Shown here: positions 37,452 to 48,400 of the stretch, piece after piece
Position numbering within the stretch: the first letter of the stretch is position 1
Layout: each line of letters begins with the position of its first letter
Origin: an uncultured Flavobacteriaceae bacterium
GTDB lineage: Bacteria > Bacteroidota > Bacteroidia > Flavobacteriales > Flavobacteriaceae
DNA length: 64,000 bases
Reading direction: 5' to 3'
Assembly (NCBI GenBank): GCA_947500575.1
Contig: CANMSI010000004.1
Span: 1 to 64,000, forward strand
The notes under the pieces: generated by a model
Database searches by the model: none
The model's input: the letters and a program-made list of their open reading frames with translations, nothing else
What the model was told of the DNA's origin: nothing
Program-made: the position numbers and the translations under genes

Positions 37452-40400
37452 TTAAAAATTAACATTTAAACCAATTGTAAAGCTTCTTACAATAGGGCTT
37501 GCACCTACTTGTACTCCATATGTTGTAGGTCCTAAAAAACCACCATTTGTAGTCTCAACACCTTCTGGATTAAAAGAAGTGTAATCACTAGACCATAAAT
37601 ACAATAAATTAGTAGCCGCAACATATACCCTTGCAGAGCTTATCCCTACTTTGTTGGTTAAACCTGAATCAATTGTATACCCTACTGTCAAGTTTCTTAA
37701 TGCAACATAAGATGCATCTTGTATGGCAGAAGACGTTTGATCTCTAGCCCGCGTATAATGGCGCCCACTAGCATCGGCAATACCGTCATCATTTGCATCA
37801 AAACTGTCTCGTAATCTACCGCCAAATTGAGATTGCCAGTACAACGGATCAATATTAAAAACTTCTGCTCCATGCGATCCTTGTAATTGGAACGACAGGT
37901 CAAAATCTTTAAAAGTCATTGAGCTATTTAAACCCCAGTAAAAGTCTGGTGTGTTTTGTCCTATTTTAACTAAATCTCCCCCATCTTCTACAGTTCTTGT
38001 TGCATCAATTACACCATCACCATTCTGATCTTTCACATACACCTCTCCACTATCTGCTCCAAGAGTTCTTGTTGGATCTGCAATGTGTATTGATTCTACC
38101 AAGCCTTCGCTTTCTAAGCCCCACATTTCACCGATGGCTCCACCTACATAATTTCTAAATACAGGACCTCTACCACTCTGACCATAGATTACTTGCGGCA
38201 ATTCATCCAATCCACCTAAATCCGTAATTTCTGTATCTACAGTAGATAGGTTGGCATTAACGCTCCATGTAAAATCTTGTTTTTGGATCAGTGCCCCAGA
38301 AAGTTCAAATTCAAATCCAGAACTTCTTACGTCTCCAGAATTAAGTCTGATAGAAGTAGTACCAAGAACTTCTGATACACTTTGATTAATTAAGATATCT
38401 TCAATATCAGAGGTATAATAATCTAAACCTATTCTAAAACGATTCTTTTGTAAACCTAAATCAAGTCCGTAGTTGGTCTCTGTATTGGTTTGCCAAGTTA
38501 AATCTTCGTTTGCTACATCTGAAGGGATTAAAAATCCATTCCCTAAGACTGTTGCTTGAGGGTTTAATAGACTTAATGAGTTATAAGCTCCTAGATTAGA
38601 AGTAGTTCCTAAAGACCCAGTACTGAACCTTAATTTTAATAAACTCACCAAATTGGAATCAAAAAAGGATTCATTGTGAACATTCCATCCCAGAGAAAGT
38701 GCAGGGAAGGTTTCAAATCTATTGTTAGCACCGAAACGAGAATCCCCATCTCTTCTCACAGATACAGATAGTAAATAACGGTTGTCATAGGCGTAGTTAA
38801 TTCTACCAAAAACACTCCTTCTTGAAATGGTCTCATCTCGCTCTGTTACCGCAATATCTGCTGGATCTAATAGATTGAAATTAATGATATCTCCAAATGG
38901 CACGTTGGTACCTCTTAAAGCAGTTGCTTTGATATAGAAATTTTGAAACTCGAGCCCTACTACGGCAGAAATGTCATGATTACCAAACACTTTTGCATAA
39001 TTCAAAGTGGTTTCACTTAGTACCGATGTTCTTTCGGTATTTGTTTCATCTAAGTTCGTTTGATTGGTACGTGCTCTAGAATCTGCTTCTAAACCTCTAA
39101 AACGAAAGTCTCTAGTAGTATTAAGATCACCTCCTAATACCGTCTTAATATTTAAGCCATCTATAATACCGTACTGCAAATAAGAGCTAACATTCCCGAA
39201 AAACGTTTTTTGAGTTCGTTCTTGGTTGTTTAGCTTGGTAGCGGGCCCAGCATCTCCAGATCCACCAATACCATTACCAGATCTTCCGTAATGCCAGTCT
39301 TGTGCTGTATCACCTGGCTCTAGTGTAAAGATACTATTGTTAAAAGGGGCATCGCCTCCTCTATATCCATCGTCAAATGGCGCAAGTCCCAAAGCCACCG
39401 CCTGAGAATTCAATTGCTGAACGAATGCAATTGACTCTTCTGTATGGAAAACGGGGTGAACACCATACGCCCTCAAGAGGTCTCTCTGGTCATGCGCTAA
39501 TATGGCTCTATCCGATGTAAATCCATTGAAACTTAATCCTGCTTGGAACTTGTCTCCTAATTTAGCATCAATATTTAAACGTGCATTTACTCTTTCAAAA
39601 CCTTGAGTAATTGCAATACCTTCTGTATTGAGATAGCCCAATGATGCAAAATAGTTTACACTTTCATTACCTCCACTCATACTAAAGTCGTGGTTGGTAC
39701 TAGAACCTGTTTGGAAAAGCCATTCTTCCGGACTAATAGCACCCGGTGAATTTCTATAAGCGTTTATTCGATAATCTAGTAAAGCTGGATCTACCTCGGA
39801 CACATCAAAAGTTCCATTGGCTATATTGTTTTCAATAGTATCTGCCCATTCTCCTGCATTTAAAAGAAGATTGTCTCTTTGATACTTATTTGAGATACTG
39901 GTGTAGGTATTATAGCTAAAAGAAGTTTTTCCTTGTCTTCCTTTTTTGGTAGTAACTAAAATGACACCATTTGCACCTCGAGAACCATAAATAGCGGCTG
40001 AGGCTGCATCTTTTAAAACCTCCAAACTTTGAATATCGTTTGGATTCACGGTAGCTAAACTTCCTGAAATGGGATATCCATCTACAACAATTAGCGGACT
40101 TGCATCACCAGAAATGGATGAAGCTGCCCTTACTTGAATTCTAGGATCTGCTCCTGGTTCTCCACTTTGATTCTGGATTAATACCCCCGCTAGTTTACCA
40201 GCAAGTGCGTCATCCACACGAGCGGCTTGTATTGCAGCTACTTCTTCACCTCCAATTTTAGCGATAGCGCCTGTAAGTTGTGATCGCTTTCGGTTACCAT
40301 AACCTACTACCACTACCTCATCAAGTTGGTTTGAACCTTCTATCATAGTAACATTAATAACAGTTTGACTGTCTATTACTATATCTTGTGAGACATACCC

Positions 40401-40628
40401 TAAATATGAGAAGCGCAAGGTATCTCCATTGGCTACTTCTATGGTATAATTCCCATCAAAATCTGTCTGTGTACCTCTCGTTGAGTTTACAACAAGAATA
40501 TTTGCTCCAGGAATTGGAACATTATTCGCATCGGTTACCGTTCCCGAGACACTATAGTTGTCTTGGGCGTATAATTGAATATTGACCAGCAATATCGCAA
40601 TTAATAAAAGTTTCTTTTTTAAGTTCAT
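37452..40628 (-). CDS. SusC-family TonB-dependent oligosaccharide receptor (pair 1)
   Basis: The product is 1058 residues from the ATG at 40628. The in-frame ATG at 40709 lies in the conserved leader and gives a non-signal extension, so it is rejected. Signal peptide (Q-L-Y-A-Q-D), carboxypeptidase-like domain (about 30-105), then the SusC plug motif L-D-E-V-V-V-V-G-Y-G and A-A-S-A-A-I-Y-G-S-R-G-A-N-G-V-I-L-V-T-T-K-K-G. The barrel ends G-L-N-V-N-F. It imports alginate oligosaccharides with its SusD partner. The first about 250 bp upstream are homologous to the leader of the second SusC gene (48560-48812). Confidence 0.93.
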   Translation of the reverse strand: MNLKKKLLLIAILLVNIQLYAQDNYSVSGTVTDANNVPIPGANILVVNSTRGTQTDFDGNYTIEVANGDTLRFSYLGYVSQDIVIDSQTVINVTMIEGSNQLDEVVVVGYGNRKRSQLTGAIAKIGGEEVAAIQAARVDDALAGKLAGVLIQNQSGEPGADPRIQVRAASSISGDASPLIVVDGYPISGSLATVNPNDIQSLEVLKDAASAAIYGSRGANGVILVTTKKGRQGKTSFSYNTYTSISNKYQRDNLLLNAGEWADTIENNIANGTFDVSEVDPALLDYRINAYRNSPGAISPEEWLFQTGSSTNHDFSMSGGNESVNYFASLGYLNTEGIAITQGFERVNARLNIDAKLGDKFQAGLSFNGFTSDRAILAHDQRDLLRAYGVHPVFHTEESIAFVQQLNSQAVALGLAPFDDGYRGGDAPFNNSIFTLEPGDTAQDWHYGRSGNGIGGSGDAGPATKLNNQERTQKTFFGNVSSYLQYGIIDGLNIKTVLGGDLNTTRDFRFRGLEADSRARTNQTNLDETNTERTSVLSETTLNYAKVFGNHDISAVVGLEFQNFYIKATALRGTNVPFGDIINFNLLDPADIAVTERDETISRRSVFGRINYAYDNRYLLSVSVRRDGDSRFGANNRFETFPALSLGWNVHNESFFDSNLVSLLKLRFSTGSLGTTSNLGAYNSLSLLNPQATVLGNGFLIPSDVANEDLTWQTNTETNYGLDLGLQKNRFRIGLDYYTSDIEDILINQSVSEVLGTTSIRLNSGDVRSSGFEFELSGALIQKQDFTWSVNANLSTVDTEITDLGGLDELPQVIYGQSGRGPVFRNYVGGAIGEMWGLESEGLVESIHIADPTRTLGADSGEVYVKDQNGDGVIDATRTVEDGGDLVKIGQNTPDFYWGLNSSMTFKDFDLSFQLQGSHGAEVFNIDPLYWQSQFGGRLRDSFDANDDGIADASGRHYTRARDQTSSAIQDASYVALRNLTVGYTIDSGLTNKVGISSARVYVAATNLLYLWSSDYTSFNPEGVETTNGGFLGPTTYGVQVGASPIVRSFTIGLNVNF

Positions 40629-40896
40629 TTGTTGTTTGTTAATTTCAAAAGTTGAGTTCAATAGCTCTCTCTTATCGAGAAAACTTATAGTTTCATCTAG
40701 TAAGCACATAAAGCGTACAAATTCTTTTCATGAATTTCATTACTTTTGAATTCTTCAGATGTACATTTTATGTGGATTTGTCGAATTTTACTTCCCTCGA
40801 AAGAAGTAACATTTTTTTAAAAAGGATAGGTGTGCATCTATCCTTTTTTTATGGGTGCATTTTTATCATAGAGTGTTTTTAGATTAATTGATTTCT
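40629..40896 (-). promoter_or_regulatory. Conserved hairpin-rich SusC leader, copy 1
   Basis: The leader shares long blocks with the leader at 48560-48812, including CTTCCCTCGAAAGAAGTAAC (top strand, 40792-40811). Two hairpins are visible: TTACTTC/GAAGTAA, and AAAAAGGATAG (40820-40830) with CTATCCTTTTT (40839-40849). Read on the top strand both are followed by T runs, as in intrinsic terminators, i.e. antisense to susC. Read on the minus strand they could attenuate the susC mRNA. Confidence 0.6.
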
Positions 40897-40939
40897 TTGG
40901 TAATCCAAACTGGTAAACCAATTTGGTAAACCAAATATA
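40897..40939 (-). promoter_or_regulatory. Triple GntR operator and -7 box before SusC pair 1
   Basis: Three dyads at 12-13-bp steps: TTGGTAATCCAA (40897-40908), CTGGTAAACCAA (40910-40921) and TTTGGTAAACCAAA (40922-40935). The minus-strand -7 box TATATTTG (40939-40932) overlaps the last dyad. A repressor bound here would cover the start of transcription. Confidence 0.8.
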
Positions 40940-41132
40940 TGTTATTGTAATGTTAAATAAAAATTAATTTTAAATTTTATGAATTGTTTTTTTAACAACC
41001 TCATAAAACATTTGCTTTATTGTTGTCAAATTGATAATGGGAAGTATTTATAATTAAGAGCTAAACAAGGTACGTACCACAAAATTGACTTGTGGTAGTA
41101 TAGAAGAAACTAAGGATGTAGCTACGCTTGGA

Positions 41133-41837
41133 TTAATCTGTATGATAGCAATATTGATACAATACATTGAAGTGTACTTTCATCATTTGCTTTGCTAATT
41201 TTGGGTTTTGATCCTTGATGGCTTGAAATATATCTTCATGCTCTTGAATACCCATTAAGGACTGATTCGAATCGCAGACATGGTACTTTTCAAAATTAGT
41301 AATGATTTGCGGAGTAATAATTAACATAAAGGTGTTCATTGTACTATTCTTACTCGCTTTGGCTATGGCCAAATGAAATAATAAATCTTCCTCCACCGCA
41401 TCTTCCTTATTGAGCACCTTTTGTTTGTAAGCATCAAGTGCAATTTCTAAGGCTTTTAGGTCTTCCTCTGTTCTTCTTAAAGCAGCCAACCTAACCGTTT
41501 TTAATTCCAAAAGAATTCTAGTTTCAACCAAAGATTTAAAATCGGGCTCCTCTAAGCGTAAAATATCCTCCATCATTCCGCTCATAGCAATACGCCCTAT
41601 ATCTGCAATAAAAGTACCGCTTTGTGGCTTTGAATTTAGAATTCCATAAAACTCCAGTTTTTGAATCGCCTCCCGAATATTACTTCTGCTCACCCCAAAT
41701 TTTTCGGACAACATTCTTTCCGAGGGTAACTTATCGCCAGGTTCTAGATTTTTATAATCAATTAAATCTCGAAGTTTAGCAATTATATCCTTTTGCAGAT
41801 CGCGTTTTTCACTATTCGTAAGCAATTCAACTTTCAT
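41133..41837 (-). CDS. FadR-type GntR regulator of the alginate locus
   Basis: The product has 234 residues. The winged helix-turn-helix (about 10-75) includes P-G-D-K-L-P-S-E-R-M-L-S-E-K-F-G-V-S-R-S-N-I-R-E-A-I-Q-K-L, the GntR signature. The C-terminal FCD all-helical ligand domain (about 90-225) has the metal-ligand pattern D-L-L-F-H-L-A-I-A ... H-E-D-I-F-Q-A-I ... M-K-V-H-F. It lies between the two SusC operons and has an operator 23 bp upstream of its own start, so autoregulation is likely. The ligand is probably KDG or another alginate-derived keto acid, by analogy with uronate-responsive FCD regulators. Confidence 0.92.
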   Translation of the reverse strand: MKVELLTNSEKRDLQKDIIAKLRDLIDYKNLEPGDKLPSERMLSEKFGVSRSNIREAIQKLEFYGILNSKPQSGTFIADIGRIAMSGMMEDILRLEEPDFKSLVETRILLELKTVRLAALRRTEEDLKALEIALDAYKQKVLNKEDAVEEDLLFHLAIAKASKNSTMNTFMLIITPQIITNFEKYHVCDSNQSLMGIQEHEDIFQAIKDQNPKLAKQMMKVHFNVLYQYCYHTD

Positions 41838-41859
41838 ACTTTTCTTTTATTTAGCAAAA

Positions 41860-41885
41860 TTGGTTAACCAGATTGGTTTGTTAAA
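41860..41885 (-). promoter_or_regulatory. GntR operator before the GntR gene itself
   Basis: Top strand TTGGTTAACCAG (41860-41871) and a degenerate second dyad ATTGGTTTGTTAAA (41872-41885). The minus-strand TAAATTTA at the -7 position is one base off the TAnnTTTG pattern, in keeping with a weak autoregulated promoter. Confidence 0.65.
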
Positions 41886-42032
41886 TTTATAAAAATAAGT
41901 TTAACTATCGGAATTGTTTCGCTTTAACCTAAAAATTAATTTTTTATCTAGCTTACAAAGACTGTTAATTCCATTGTAATTAACAGCCTTTGCTTGTTGC
42001 TAAACAAATTAACTAACTCTACTATCAATTTT

Positions 42033-42935
42033 TTAATGATCTACGTGTAGGTCAAAAACCTTTACTTTTGCAAACGCATTTTCATCTCTTGTTTGTAAGT
42101 AATTTCCAATTTTAAAATAATTTTCAAAAACTCCCCAACGTTTTATATGAAGATCGTCGTACACAAAAAACTCGTTCTTATTTAAGGAAACTACCATTTT
42201 ACCATCCGTCACCTTTATCTCTATTGTGAACTTTCTAAAACCAACTTCTTGCTCAAAATTTCGTCCTTTATCGTCCGTCCATGCTTCCTTAAACAAAATG
42301 CCTTTTTGATTAACATCTGTATATTTAAGTACCTTGGTTTTTACTCGAATTTTTCCGTTCTGCCAATAGATCTTTAAAATAGGGGGAGCATTATTATCTT
42401 TTTGTCCTATTAAATCTCTTTGTTCATTGGTTAAACGACCATGAATTTGGGCAATAATTACTTTATGATATTTACCATCTGTCGCCTTTGACACTTCTCC
42501 CATTGCCATTTTAGCTTTTAAATAACCACCATCTTTAAAGGTCCAATTTACATTGTTGTTCCCTGACTCCATCTGCTCCCTCAATTCGGATCTGGAATAT
42601 TTTGTATTGGCTGTTGTGGCAGTGGTAGGATATGCATGGAACACTAAGGCACCAGCTACGGAGTCGTTATACATGAAAGGTTTCAACACCTCATTATTGG
42701 CATAATCCTTAATTTCTGGAGGGGAAACACTAATGGCTCCTCCTTTGCCCGAACCTGCTGGAATTGTCACTTTCCAATGGGTTAAATCGATTTCGGGCAA
42801 CTTGACCTTCTTCTTTTTTTTCTTTTTTCTTGGGGAAACCTTCTCCTTATCATCGGTCTTGGTCGTTGTTGATTGACCATAAACTGGGAAAGAAACAAGT
42901 AAAATCAGAAAACAAGTTGCCAAAAATCTTATCAA
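42033..42935 (-). CDS. PL7 alginate lyase with poly-lysine linker
   Basis: This 300-residue protein has a signal peptide (F-P-V-Y-G-Q) and then a basic linker with seven consecutive Lys (about residues 38-46). The jelly-roll PL7 domain starts at I-D-L-T-H-W-K-V-T-I-P. The three family motifs are intact: R-S-E-L-R-E-Q-M, I-I-A-Q-I-H-G-R-L and Y-F-K-I-G-N-Y-L-Q-T. It should cleave alginate by beta-elimination in the periplasm or outside. It is the last gene of the second SusC operon (SusC, SusD, PKD protein, lyase). The Lys-rich linker may bind polyanionic alginate or cell-surface glycans. Confidence 0.92.
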   Translation of the reverse strand: MIRFLATCFLILLVSFPVYGQSTTTKTDDKEKVSPRKKKKKKKVKLPEIDLTHWKVTIPAGSGKGGAISVSPPEIKDYANNEVLKPFMYNDSVAGALVFHAYPTTATTANTKYSRSELREQMESGNNNVNWTFKDGGYLKAKMAMGEVSKATDGKYHKVIIAQIHGRLTNEQRDLIGQKDNNAPPILKIYWQNGKIRVKTKVLKYTDVNQKGILFKEAWTDDKGRNFEQEVGFRKFTIEIKVTDGKMVVSLNKNEFFVYDDLHIKRWGVFENYFKIGNYLQTRDENAFAKVKVFDLHVDH

Positions 42936-42968
42936 AATGTGTCTATTTATTATTTAAAAACTATTTAT

Positions 42969-43973
42969 TTACTCGTTTATAGCAGTTATGATAACAGCAT
43001 CAGCTCTAATTTCTTCATCTCCACTGGCATAACCATACCTAGCAAAGTCGGCAGGATCTTCTGGTCCAGAATTACCTATACCTCGTATAAAGAGTGCTAC
43101 ACTGGTATTAGCTCCCGAATTAAAGATAAATGTAAAAGTACGGTACTCACTATCGCCTGGATTATCTACCGCCTCTACAAATAAGTTATTTCCTGCTTCT
43201 TCAATCTGAGCTACGGAAGTATAACCAAAACCTACTTGTGGAATTTCAGTAGTATCTGTAAAATACACAGGTGTATACCCATCTACATAGCCCTGACCTG
43301 ATAAGACTCTTACTTCCAATTGACTTGGCAAATCTCCGGTTTGATCTGATTGGAAAAGCACGGGGATTTCCATTCTGTAATTTGCATTTGGAGTAACTTC
43401 AAACTCTTGATAAACATGATCTGGTTCTGCGTTATCAAACTTAAGAACATCGGACCCATTACCACTACTAGATTCCCCTTGTTCACCTACATCCGTATTT
43501 ATCCATCCAGAGCAGGTGCAATCAGATCCTGAAGACTTAGGAAGTCTATCAAAATCAGGATTCAATAATACTGGATCTGGAACTGCAGGTGCTTCCGGCT
43601 CAATTAATTCTATTACTTCCGAATAGCTTGACACTTGATTTAGTGCATCTGTAACCGTTAGGGTAACTGTAAAAGAACCTTCTCCTGGATAGATATTTAA
43701 GGGATCTACTTCAGTTGACGTATTCCCATCACCAAAATCCCAGCTGTAACTGGTAGCATTATCCGATTGATTTGCAAATAGAACCTCTGTAAATGTTTCT
43801 ATTTCTACACCTGTTGAAAATGTAAAAAAGGCCGTTGGAGGTGTTTCATCTACCCTAGAGTTTGCCTCTGGCAACTCATCAATAAAATCACAAGAGAATA
43901 CCATAGCAAAGACCAAAAGCATCGCTATATTGGTTTTTGATATCAATCTGTTGTTTAAAACTATTTTTCGCAT
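42969..43973 (-). CDS. PKD-domain surface lipoprotein, likely alginate-binding
   Basis: This 334-residue lipoprotein has a signal ending V-F-A-M-V-F-S-C. A PKD domain (about 45-125) is marked by S-Y-S-W-D-F-G-D-G-N-T-S-T. A C-terminal beta-rich domain of about 190 residues, with paired Cys (D-C-T-C-S-G-W) and R-T-F-T-F-I-F-N-S-G-A-N-T-S-V-A-L-F, resembles carbohydrate-binding modules. No lyase motif is present. Position right after SusD is that of SusE/F-like surface glycan-binding proteins. Binding to alginate is inferred from context. Confidence 0.78.
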   Translation of the reverse strand: MRKIVLNNRLISKTNIAMLLVFAMVFSCDFIDELPEANSRVDETPPTAFFTFSTGVEIETFTEVLFANQSDNATSYSWDFGDGNTSTEVDPLNIYPGEGSFTVTLTVTDALNQVSSYSEVIELIEPEAPAVPDPVLLNPDFDRLPKSSGSDCTCSGWINTDVGEQGESSSGNGSDVLKFDNAEPDHVYQEFEVTPNANYRMEIPVLFQSDQTGDLPSQLEVRVLSGQGYVDGYTPVYFTDTTEIPQVGFGYTSVAQIEEAGNNLFVEAVDNPGDSEYRTFTFIFNSGANTSVALFIRGIGNSGPEDPADFARYGYASGDEEIRADAVIITAINE

Positions 43974-43989
43974 AACGTATATTTTGTTT

Positions 43990-45423
43990 TTAGTATCCTG
44001 GGTTTTGTGTTAACAACCCCTGGCTAATAGCAATTTCTGAAGCTGGAATTGGTAGTAATAAATCTGTAGCTTGAAAATCGAAGCTATTATCAATTGAAAA
44101 AGCGGATAAAACTTCTTGTGCTACTCCAAAACGTTTTAAATCGTGAAAACGATGATTCTCAAAAGCCAATTCTACACGTCTTTCGTCCATCAATGCTTGC
44201 TTGGTAACACTTGTAATAGGATCTGTTATACCAGCTCTTTCTCTTACTGCCTGCAAAGATGCAATAGCTGCTGGAGCATTTGTTTCTTGCCCGCCAGCCA
44301 GTATAGCCTCTACATGTAATAAAAGTACGTCTGCATAGCGTGTAACGATCCAATCATTCCCAGCGATTCTTGGATTAGCAGGGGCGGATGTCACACCTAC
44401 GTTCTCGTCCACTATGGGTAAGTACTTTACGGTTTGAAATAAACCTGGATTTCCTGGGTCTCCTCTAAATGTAAACTGACCTCTATTACCTCCAAAAGCT
44501 TCAAAGGCAGCAACAAGCTCTGCTGTTGCATAATTTGAACCCGTACCACGACCTACAGCATCTAAGAATTCTGCAGAAAAACCTTGACTGTCATCTACTA
44601 TGGTATCGTCAAAACCAATTGCAAAAATGGTTTCATTATTGGCTTCGTTATAAAATATATCTAAGAAATCAGATTCAAGGCTATAATCGCCACTATTCAT
44701 AACATCTTCCAATAAAACTTGTGCTTCTACATAGTTAGTTCCTAAGGTAAGATATACTTTCGCTAGAAACGTTTGGGCAGCTGCTTTAGAGGCTCTTGTT
44801 CTAAAATTATTATCCAAATCACTATCTACCGCAAACTGAAGGTCACTGACAATGAAATCATAAATTAAACTTTCATCCACCCTAGTAAAACCAATTTCAG
44901 TTTCCTCAGGACCAATAGTTCTATCAATTAATGGAATATCCCCATAAAAACGCACTAAATTAAAATAGGCATACGCTCTTAAGAATCGAGCCTCAGCTTC
45001 AAACTTATTTGCATTTTCAGTCGAAGCATTTTGTAAGTTTTCTAGCACTACATTAGCTCTAAAAATAACATTGTACATACTTCTGTAATACGTAATTACC
45101 GCAGCTGTTTGGGGTGTCACTGTAAAGGTTTCGAAATCGAACCCCTGAGGCGATCCACTTTTTGTTCTCGAGTTATCACTCAAGGTTTCTGCCATTTGAT
45201 ACTCGACCTGAATACTTAAATACGGATTATTAAAACCACCATCACCTTCTAATGGGTTGCTCCCTTGTATCCCATCATAGATATTTATAATACCTGCTAA
45301 GATCTCATCATCATCACTAAAGAAATTATCAATGGTGGTTGCAGAGGTAGGTACTGGATCTAAATCACATGACCCTATAAAAGCAGTCAGACAGATCAGT
45401 GAAAATATTTTTATTCGTTTCAT
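43990..45423 (-). CDS. SusD-family surface glycan-binding lipoprotein (pair 2)
   Basis: The product is 477 residues from the ATG at 45423. The in-frame ATG at 45456 overlaps the SusC stop and adds a non-signal extension. Lipobox L-T-A-F-I-G-S-C, helical SusD core (A-R-F-L-R-A-Y-A-Y-F-N-L-V-R-F-Y-G-D-I-P-L), and C-terminal M-D-E-R-R-V-E-L-A-F-E-N-H-R-F-H-D-L-K-R with final Q-N-P-G-Y. It pairs with the SusC gene 20 bp upstream. It differs clearly from the pair-1 SusD, so the two systems probably take different alginate fragments. Confidence 0.93.
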   Translation of the reverse strand: MKRIKIFSLICLTAFIGSCDLDPVPTSATTIDNFFSDDDEILAGIINIYDGIQGSNPLEGDGGFNNPYLSIQVEYQMAETLSDNSRTKSGSPQGFDFETFTVTPQTAAVITYYRSMYNVIFRANVVLENLQNASTENANKFEAEARFLRAYAYFNLVRFYGDIPLIDRTIGPEETEIGFTRVDESLIYDFIVSDLQFAVDSDLDNNFRTRASKAAAQTFLAKVYLTLGTNYVEAQVLLEDVMNSGDYSLESDFLDIFYNEANNETIFAIGFDDTIVDDSQGFSAEFLDAVGRGTGSNYATAELVAAFEAFGGNRGQFTFRGDPGNPGLFQTVKYLPIVDENVGVTSAPANPRIAGNDWIVTRYADVLLLHVEAILAGGQETNAPAAIASLQAVRERAGITDPITSVTKQALMDERRVELAFENHRFHDLKRFGVAQEVLSAFSIDNSFDFQATDLLLPIPASEIAISQGLLTQNPGY

Positions 45424-45442
45424 AAGTTTTGTTTTTGCTATC

Positions 45443-48400
45443 TTAAAATTCAACATTTAGACCTAGTGTTATGGTTCTTTGTATGGGTGTACCACCTCTT
45501 TGATAACCAAAAGTTAAAGGTGTAAGTTCGCGAACATGCTCTGGGTTCCATCCTGTATAATCTGAAGCTGTGATAAATAATAGGTTTTGACCAGTAGCAT
45601 ATAATCTAAGATTTGTCAAATTCAGTTTTTCCGCAAAATCTCTTGGGAAATTGTACCCTAAACTCACGGTTCTTAACGCCAGATAACCTGCATTTTGTAC
45701 CAATTGATCTGTGAATATCCGTTGCACCAAAAATTCTTGATCTGGTGTACTTGCTCTATCAAAATCTACTGTATTACTATTAAAAAAGTCGAATACATAT
45801 TGATCTCCTAAGTTATAGGTTTTGGCTCCATGACTACCTTGGAATAAGAAACTCAAATCTAGGTTTCCGTATCTAAAGTCGTTGCTAAAACTCCAAATTA
45901 AATCTGGGTATGGATCTCCAAGAATCGTCTTATCATCCTCATCAATTAAACCATCCCCATTTAAATCCTTTGCATAGGCAAATTGAGTTCGGTTTCCTAT
46001 TTGTCTAAAAGGATCATTTAGATTTTCAAACGGAATATCTCGGTCAAATACATATCCATAGAAAGATGAAATTGGTTGTCCTTCAAGGTTAATCCATTCC
46101 ACCAACCTACTTCCATCATTCGTATTCACTACCTGTCCGTTTGAATCTGCAAAGTCTACCAAGGTATTTTCATTAAAAGAACCTATTAAAGTGGCCCCCC
46201 ATCTGAATTTTTCAGTATTTACGATTCTGGCGCGTAATTCTACTTCAAACCCTTCATTCTCTACCGTACCTAGGTTTACTAGAGCAGAGGTAAAACCTGT
46301 AGTGGAGGCAACCGGATTATCTAACAGTAACTCATCACTTGTTCTTTTGTAATAATCTAAAGAACCAGAGATAGCGTTGTTAAAGAACCCAAAATCCAAA
46401 CCTGGGTTAATTTCTTCCGATCGTTCCCATTGCAACAGTGCATTGGGAATATTAGCCGGATTAAAACCATTGGTGATGGAGCCATCGATAACCCCACTTG
46501 ATGGTTCTAATAGTGCGAGAGAAGGGTAGTTCTCTGTTAAGAAATCGCCATCGAGATCATTGGTACCAGTAATACCATAACTAACCCTTAATTTTAATTG
46601 ACTCACTACATCGCTGTTCTTTAAAAAATCTTCATTAGAGATTACCCAACCAGCAGATACTGCTGGGAAGTTACCATACTTAACGTCTGTACCAAAAATG
46701 GAGCTTCCGTCTCTACGGATACTTGCGTTAAACAAATACTTATCATCGTAGGAATAGATGACCCTTGCCAAAAAGGCATTTAAAAAATTCTCGTATTCAA
46801 AGGCAGTTGCTTGGTTTATAATAGAACCACCTCCAACATTTGGAATTAAATCTGAGGTAAACCCACTTGTCTCTAGTTGGGATTCTTGGAAACTTCTTCT
46901 TTCTAAAGAAATACCTGCAATAGCATTGATTTCATGTTTCCCTATTGTTTTGTTATAGCTTAAAATATTATCCGAAATTAACGCATATCTGCTTCGCGTA
47001 TCATAGGAAGCATTGGCAGCTGAAGCTCCATTTCTAGAACGCTCAACACCTTGGTAGTCTGTATTTATCCTATTTTCATAAGTTGCAGTGAATGTGGTTC
47101 TAAAACTTAGGTCATTTGTAAACTTATAATCCGCATACAGATTCCCATAAAACTTATAGCGTTCTTCAAAACGTTGACGCTCTACCAATTTGGCTAGCGG
47201 GTTAATATTACTAGTATTACTAATATCAACACCACTTCCTACCGGGGTGCCTAGAAAATTACCAAAAGCATCAAAAATACTGGTAGCTCCATCTGGATAT
47301 GAGAAATCGTCGAACATTCTTTGCAAAACATAGTCTCCTACCTGTGCATCTGCATATCTTCCTCCATCTCTAATTCTGTTGACAAAATTGATATTCGTCT
47401 CATCCAAACGAGAAGGTACCCATGATGGTTGTCGTATCACATCATAAAGACCCGTAGCACTAAATCGTCTTCGTTTTGTGTAAGAAGGTGTAAAACTTAC
47501 GCCGATCTTTAACTTATCCGTAGCTTGGGTACTTAGTTTAGCCTGAGCCGTATATCTTTCAAAACTATCTGTTAGTAATACACCATCATCAGAAACATAA
47601 CTTAGGTTAGCGTTGTACTTTGTTTTTTTATTACCGCCACTTACACTAAGACTATGACTCTTAATTTCACCTCCATTTAAAACAATGCTTTGCCAGTCGT
47701 TCTCAGCATTAATTAATTGTCTGAATTGACTTGCTAATGAAAGTCCTCCTGTAATGTCTATTTCTCTTTGCAATTCACCTTCGAAGTCAATATCATAGGC
47801 ATCACTTCGTCTTCCTTCTTTAAAGCCTGTAAAGGTATTGTAAGAGAATTTTGCCTTCCCTTCTTTTCCCTGTTTGGTGGTAATTTGTATTACACCATTT
47901 GAACCTCTTGAACCATAAATTGCTGCTGATGCGGCATCTTTTAGTACTTCAAAAGATTCCACGTTGTTCATATCGATATTCGTTAAGAAATCTGCATCAA
48001 CCACTGCACCATCAATTACTACCAATGGACCATTGTTTGACGATATAGAGCCCACACCTCGAATACGAATGGTGGGTGCAGAACCTGCTTCACCTTCAGA
48101 GTTTCTGATATTAACCCCAGAAACCTGCCCAATCAGTGCTTCATCTACCCTAGATACCGCTATTTGATCTAAATCATCATTGACCACTTTGGAAATTGCT
48201 CCTGTAAGTAAGGATTTCTTTTGGGTACCGTAACCAATAACCACCACCTCGTCAAGCTCATTTGCTCCTTCCTCTAGAACTATGTCGATGGTTGTCAAAT
48301 CTCCTACAATACGCGTTTGCGTTGTATAGCCGATGTACGAAAATTGCAATACATCTTCCTTAGAGACCGTAATGGTATAATTACCATCAAAGTCTGTTTG

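Noticed and set aside
41075-41097. 8-bp hairpin TACCACAA/TTGTGGTA downstream of the GntR gene
   Set aside because: No T run follows on the minus strand and the stem is short; not strong enough to call a terminator.
42810-42835. Homopolymer-rich run in the PL7 gene as possible frameshift
   Set aside because: The frame stays open through the lysine codons and the catalytic domain follows in frame, so it is read as a linker.
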